From Actinomycetota bacterium (GTDB lineage Bacteria > Actinomycetota > UBA4738), in assembly GCA_005888465.1 (NCBI GenBank), contig VAYJ01000046.1:1-8173 (forward strand): a stretch of DNA of 8,173 nucleotides, written 5' to 3'. Positions 6,092 through 8,173 of this stretch are shown here, piece after piece (position 1 is the first letter of the stretch; the number at the start of each line of letters is the position of its first letter). The position numbers and the translations under genes were made by a program. Below the pieces are notes generated by a model. The model made no database searches. It was not told the origin of the DNA and saw nothing but the letters and a program-made list of their open reading frames with translations.

Positions 6092-6922
6092 GTCACCCCC
6101 AGCCGCCTGCGGGCCCTCGCCGCCGCCCACGACATCCGGCCGAAGAAGTCGCTCGGTCAGGACTTCCTGATCGAGCCGGCGCTCGGCCGGCGGATCGTCC
6201 AGCTCGCCGACGTGGGGCCGGGGTCGCACGTCCTCGAGATCGGCGCCGGCCTCGGGTCGCTCACGTTCGAGCTCGCGCGTTCCGGGGCAGAGGTCGTCGC
6301 CGTCGAGGTCGATCGCAGGCTGGCGGCCGCCCTCGAGGAAGCCTCGGCGAACGTGCCGAACATCCGGGTGGTCGTGGCCGACGCGACGAAGGCGGACTGG
6401 TCGCGCCTGCTGAGGCGCGGCGAGTGGGTCGTCGTCGCGAACCTGCCCTACAACGTCTCCGTCCCCGTCGTCATGCGGATCCTAGACGACGAGCCACGCG
6501 TGCGCCGGATGCTCGTGATGGTGCAGCGCGAGGTCGGGGAGCGCCTTGCCGCCGGGCCTGGCGAGCCGCGGTACGGCGCCGTCAGCGTCCGCGTCGCCTA
6601 TCGCGCCACCGCGCGAGTCGTCCGCCCGGTGGCGCGAACCGTGTTCTGGCCGCCTCCCGGCGTCGATTCGGTACTCGTCGCGATCGTTCGCCGGCCGCCT
6701 CCCGTCGCGGTGGATGAGCAGGCCCTCTGGCGCACGATCGAGGTCGCGTTCGCGCAGCGGCGAAAGACCATGCGGAGCGCCCTCATTCGGCTGGGGCTCG
6801 ATCCGGACGAAGCACGCCGGACGCTGGACGCGTGTGGCATCTCGCCCATGGAGCGCCCGGAGCGGCTCGACGTGCGCCAGTTCGCGTGCCTCGCCAAGCG
6901 CCGGCGCCGCGCCGCCCGATGA
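6092..6922 (+). CDS. rsmA: 16S rRNA (adenine1518/1519-N6)-dimethyltransferase RsmA (KsgA); start codon unresolved
   Basis: RsmA dimethylates two adjacent adenines in the 3' hairpin of 16S rRNA, using SAM, late in small-subunit assembly. Numbered from 6092, it shows RPKKSLGQDFL near the N-terminus, SAM motif VLEIGAGLG (47-55), AVEVDRRL, the adenine-methylase motif NLPY (117-120), MVQREVGERLAAGPGEPRYGA, FWPPPGVDS, and RRKTMRSAL and CGISPMERPERL at the C-terminus. About 276 residues is normal. Homology places the start at about 6092 (PSVTPSRLRALAAAHDIRPKKS), but the codon there is GTC. No ATG, GTG or TTG occurs in frame between the stop of the preceding gene (6061) and the conserved body. The only canonical starts are GTG 5957 and TTG 5972, deep inside the G5/RlpA gene; ATC 6083 and CTG 6107 are non-canonical options. 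The stop overlaps the ispE ATG by 3 bases (ATGA), suggesting coupled translation. Confidence 0.93.
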   Translation, partial: VTPSRLRALAAAHDIRPKKSLGQDFLIEPALGRRIVQLADVGPGSHVLEIGAGLGSLTFELARSGAEVVAVEVDRRLAAALEEASANVPNIRVVVADATKADWSRLLRRGEWVVVANLPYNVSVPVVMRILDDEPRVRRMLVMVQREVGERLAAGPGEPRYGAVSVRVAYRATARVVRPVARTVFWPPPGVDSVLVAIVRRPPPVAVDEQALWRTIEVAFAQRRKTMRSALIRLGLDPDEARRTLDACGISPMERPERLDVRQFACLAKRRRRAAR

Positions 6923-7715
6923 GGGGGCTCCGGGTCGTCGCACCCGCAAAGGTGAACCTGTTCCTCCGCGTGCTTGGCCGCCGCCCCGATGGCTATCACG
7001 AGCTCGAGACCGCGGTGCTGCCCATCTCGCTCGCGGACCGGCTCCACATCACCGCCGAGGCCGGACTCGACCTGGAGCTGTCCCTGGAGGTGAGCGGCAC
7101 CGCCGAGTTGGTCGAGGGCGTGCCCGGTGACCGAACGAACCTCATCGTCCGGGCGGCTGCAGCGCTCGCGGAACGCTCGGGCGTCGGCGGCTCGGCGACG
7201 ATCCGTCTCGAGAAGCGGGTTCCGCCGGCTGCTGGGCTCGGGGGCGGAAGCGCCGATGCCGCCGCCACGCTCAGGTCCCTGAACGACCTGTGGAGCTGTG
7301 GCCTGGACGATGATGCCCTCCGCGAGGTCGCCGCCACGGTGGGGTCGGACGTCCCCGCGCTGCTCGGACCCGGCCCCTGGCTTGCGCGTGGACGCGGGGA
7401 GCGCGTCGAGCCGATCCATGCGCGGCCGCTCCAGTGGTGTTTGGTCACGGCGGCCTTCGGCGTCCGGACCGCCGATGCGTTCCGCTGGTGGGACGAAGAT
7501 GGGCTCCCGCCGGGGCCCGATCCCGCGGACACGCTCGCCGCCGCCGTCGAGGACGATGTGCACGCGCTCGGGCGACTGCTGTCCAACGACCTCGAGGAGC
7601 CCGTGGCGCGCCGGCATCCCGAGGTGCGCGCCGCGCGCGAGGCCTGTTCGCGTCGGCGCCGGCGAGCGCCGCGGTCGGTATCCCGGTGCGCTCGGCCGGA
7701 CGTCTCAGGACGTGA
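6919..7715 (+). CDS. ispE: 4-diphosphocytidyl-2-C-methyl-D-erythritol kinase IspE, 3' end apparently disrupted
   Basis: IspE, a GHMP kinase, phosphorylates CDP-methylerythritol in the MEP isoprenoid pathway. The ATG at 6919 lies in ATGA with the rsmA stop. Residues 1-241 look normal: APAKVNLFLRVLGRRPDGYHEL (catalytic K11), GDRTNLIVRAA, the glycine-rich ATP loop PPAAGLGGGSADAAATL (102-118), VGSDVPALL (catalytic D144) and LSNDLEEPVARRHPEV. After RAARE (ending at 7641) the frame turns into an Arg-rich run with no family likeness that would read antisense through the tRNA gene to a stop at 7906-7908. Frame 0 instead continues directly as GLFASAPASAAVGIPVRSAGRLRT and stops at 7713-7715, which looks like an IspE C-terminus. 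The intervening 20 or so residues with GHMP motif 3 (S/T-G-S/T-G) are found in no frame. This suggests a deletion of about 3n+1 bases near 7641, either real or an assembly fault. The end given assumes that shift. Confidence 0.85.
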
Positions 7716-7723
7716 CGCTCGGG

Positions 7724-7795
7724 CTGGCCCCCCGCGACTCGAACGCGGATTTCCGGGACCAAAACCCGGCGTCCTGCCGATTGGACGAAGGGCCA
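7724..7795 (-). tRNA. tRNA-Gln (anticodon UUG)
   Basis: The minus strand folds into a 72-nt cloverleaf: acceptor TGGCCCT with GGGGCCA (one G-U pair), D stem GTCC/GGAC with an 8-base loop, anticodon stem CCGGG/CCCGG with loop TTTTGGT giving anticodon UUG, variable loop AAAT, and a perfect T stem CCGCG/CGCGG with loop TTCGAGT. The discriminator base is G, and the weak U1-A72 pair is typical of bacterial tRNA-Gln. CCA is not encoded, as the next bases are CCC. It lies between ispE and glmU on the opposite strand; tRNA-Gln next to glmU is common in actinobacteria. Its 3' end is eight bases from the presumed ispE stop. Confidence 0.96.
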
Positions 7796-7814
7796 TTCGT
7801 TCGGGCCGGCCATC

Positions 7815-7850
7815 ACGATACTGCCATAATGCCCGGCGTTGGCCTCGCAA
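7815..7850 (-). promoter_or_regulatory. Candidate promoter of tRNA-Gln
   Basis: On the minus strand TTGCGA (7850-7845) is followed after 16 bases by TATGGC (7828-7823), 27 bases before the tRNA 5' end. A second -10 candidate, TATCGT (7820-7815), is closer to the TANNNT rule but lacks a matching -35. Both would leave a short 5' leader for RNase P. The region overlaps the -10 proposed for glmU on the other strand. Confidence 0.35.
7825..7830 (+). promoter_or_regulatory. -10 element CATAAT before glmU
   Basis: CATAAT lies eight bases before the TTG at 7839, the same near-leaderless geometry as at rsmI, the permease gene and metG. This geometry is the main reason for preferring the TTG start. 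No -35 or Shine-Dalgarno is seen. Confidence 0.4.
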
Positions 7851-8173
7851 CGATCACCCCGTCGTCTGGCCGTGGTCGTTCTGGCGGCCGGTCTCGGCAA
7901 GCGCATGAAGTCGGCGCGGCCGAAGGTCCTGCACGAGGTCTGCGGCCGCCCCTCCCTGTGGCACGTGCTCCGCGCAGCCGTGGCGACCCGGCCGGAGCGG
8001 CTGGTCGTCGTGATGTCGAAGGAGCGGCCCGAGGTCGCCGAGGCGGCGGCGTCCTGGGGTCTTCGTCCGGCGCCCTCGTTCGTCGACCAGGGTGAGCCCC
8101 TGGGGACGGGACATGCCGTCGCGGCCGCGAAGAAGGCCACGTCCGGGGCGGCCGACGTGCTGGTGCTGGCGGG
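7839..8173 (+). CDS. glmU: Bifunctional UDP-N-acetylglucosamine pyrophosphorylase / glucosamine-1-phosphate N-acetyltransferase GlmU, N-terminal part
   Basis: GlmU makes UDP-GlcNAc, the entry precursor for peptidoglycan, in two steps. Only the first 111 codons of the N-terminal uridyltransferase domain are in the window, out of about 450-490 in the family. The nucleotide-binding signature VVLAAGLGKRMKSARPKVLHEVCGRP (residues 13-38) and the uracil-contacting QGEPLGTGHAV (86-96) are clear, and the frame leaves the window in DVLVLAG, just before the expected metal-binding Asp. From TTG at 7839 the protein begins (M)ASQRSPRRLAVVVLAAG, a length usual in actinobacteria. GTG at 7872 is an alternative that would leave almost nothing before the signature. 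It diverges from tRNA-Gln across 43 bp. Whether the acetyltransferase half is present cannot be seen. Confidence 0.95.
   Translation, partial: MASQRSPRRLAVVVLAAGLGKRMKSARPKVLHEVCGRPSLWHVLRAAVATRPERLVVVMSKERPEVAEAAASWGLRPAPSFVDQGEPLGTGHAVAAAKKATSGAADVLVLA

Noticed and set aside
5028..6170. Plus-strand 380-codon and minus-strand 347-codon open frames over the G5/RlpA gene
   Set aside because: Both are rich in Arg, Gly, Pro and Asp with no domain likeness, typical of out-of-frame reading of GC-rich DNA. The frame at 5113-6063 has a signal sequence and recognisable domains.
7700..7713. ACGTC-TCAG-GACGT inverted repeat as a terminator for ispE or tRNA-Gln
   Set aside because: A 5-bp stem with no T tract on either strand is too weak to call; it may act with other signals, but nothing shows it.
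7642..7908. Taking the ispE frame through to the stop at 7906-7908
   Set aside because: That tail is Arg-rich, reads antisense across the whole tRNA-Gln gene and into glmU, and lacks IspE C-terminal features. A frameshift or deletion near 7641 explains the data better.
1..8173. Mobile element, CRISPR array, phage, toxin-antitoxin or defence genes
   Set aside because: No transposase, integrase, regularly spaced repeats or paired small genes were seen; the window is accounted for by conserved housekeeping genes with short gaps.

Overview
The window is GC-rich (roughly 70 %), densely packed DNA that reads as a conserved housekeeping segment of an actinobacterial-type (high-GC Gram-positive) chromosome. 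Three things point that way: a PMT-family protein mannosyltransferase next to rsmI; the order rsmI, metG, tatD, G5-domain cell-wall protein, rsmA, ispE, glmU, which from memory matches Rv1002c to Rv1018c of Mycobacterium tuberculosis and, more loosely, yabC-metS-yabD-yabE-ksgA-ispE-glmU of Bacillus; and several starts with a -10 hexamer 6-9 bases upstream and no Shine-Dalgarno, the layout of leaderless or near-leaderless transcripts. The species cannot be named; a deep-branching or uncultured actinobacterium would fit.

Layout. The left edge holds the first 250 codons of a PMT-type mannosyltransferase on the minus strand. It diverges from rsmI (16S rRNA 2'-O-ribose methyltransferase) across only 23 bp. 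rsmI converges on an EamA/DMT-type permease gene, and both stop codons lie in one CTAG. The permease diverges from metG (methionyl-tRNA synthetase) across a 60-bp double promoter. tatD (metal-dependent DNase) follows metG. A 156-bp spacer then carries a hairpin, a near-perfect LexA/SOS-box palindrome, an extended -10 promoter and a leader hairpin. It precedes a secreted DUF348-G5-RlpA-barrel protein at the position where mycobacteria have rpfB. rsmA/ksgA and ispE follow on the same strand, and ispE starts in the rsmA stop. A tRNA-Gln(UUG) gene lies on the minus strand, and the right edge holds the 5' part of glmU.

Together the genes serve translation (rsmI, metG, rsmA, tRNA-Gln), envelope precursor supply (ispE for isoprenoids, glmU for UDP-GlcNAc), peptidoglycan remodelling (the G5/RlpA protein) and protein O-mannosylation (PMT). 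I see no mobile element, CRISPR array, defence island or biosynthetic cluster, and no convincing wholly new system. The points that deserve a second look are: an ispE that appears to have lost about 20 codons around GHMP motif 3 together with its reading frame; an rsmA with no canonical start codon where homology places its start; a candidate SOS operator in front of the cell-wall gene; an RlpA barrel at an rpfB-type locus whose catalytic His looks replaced by Asn; and the recurrent leaderless promoter geometry.
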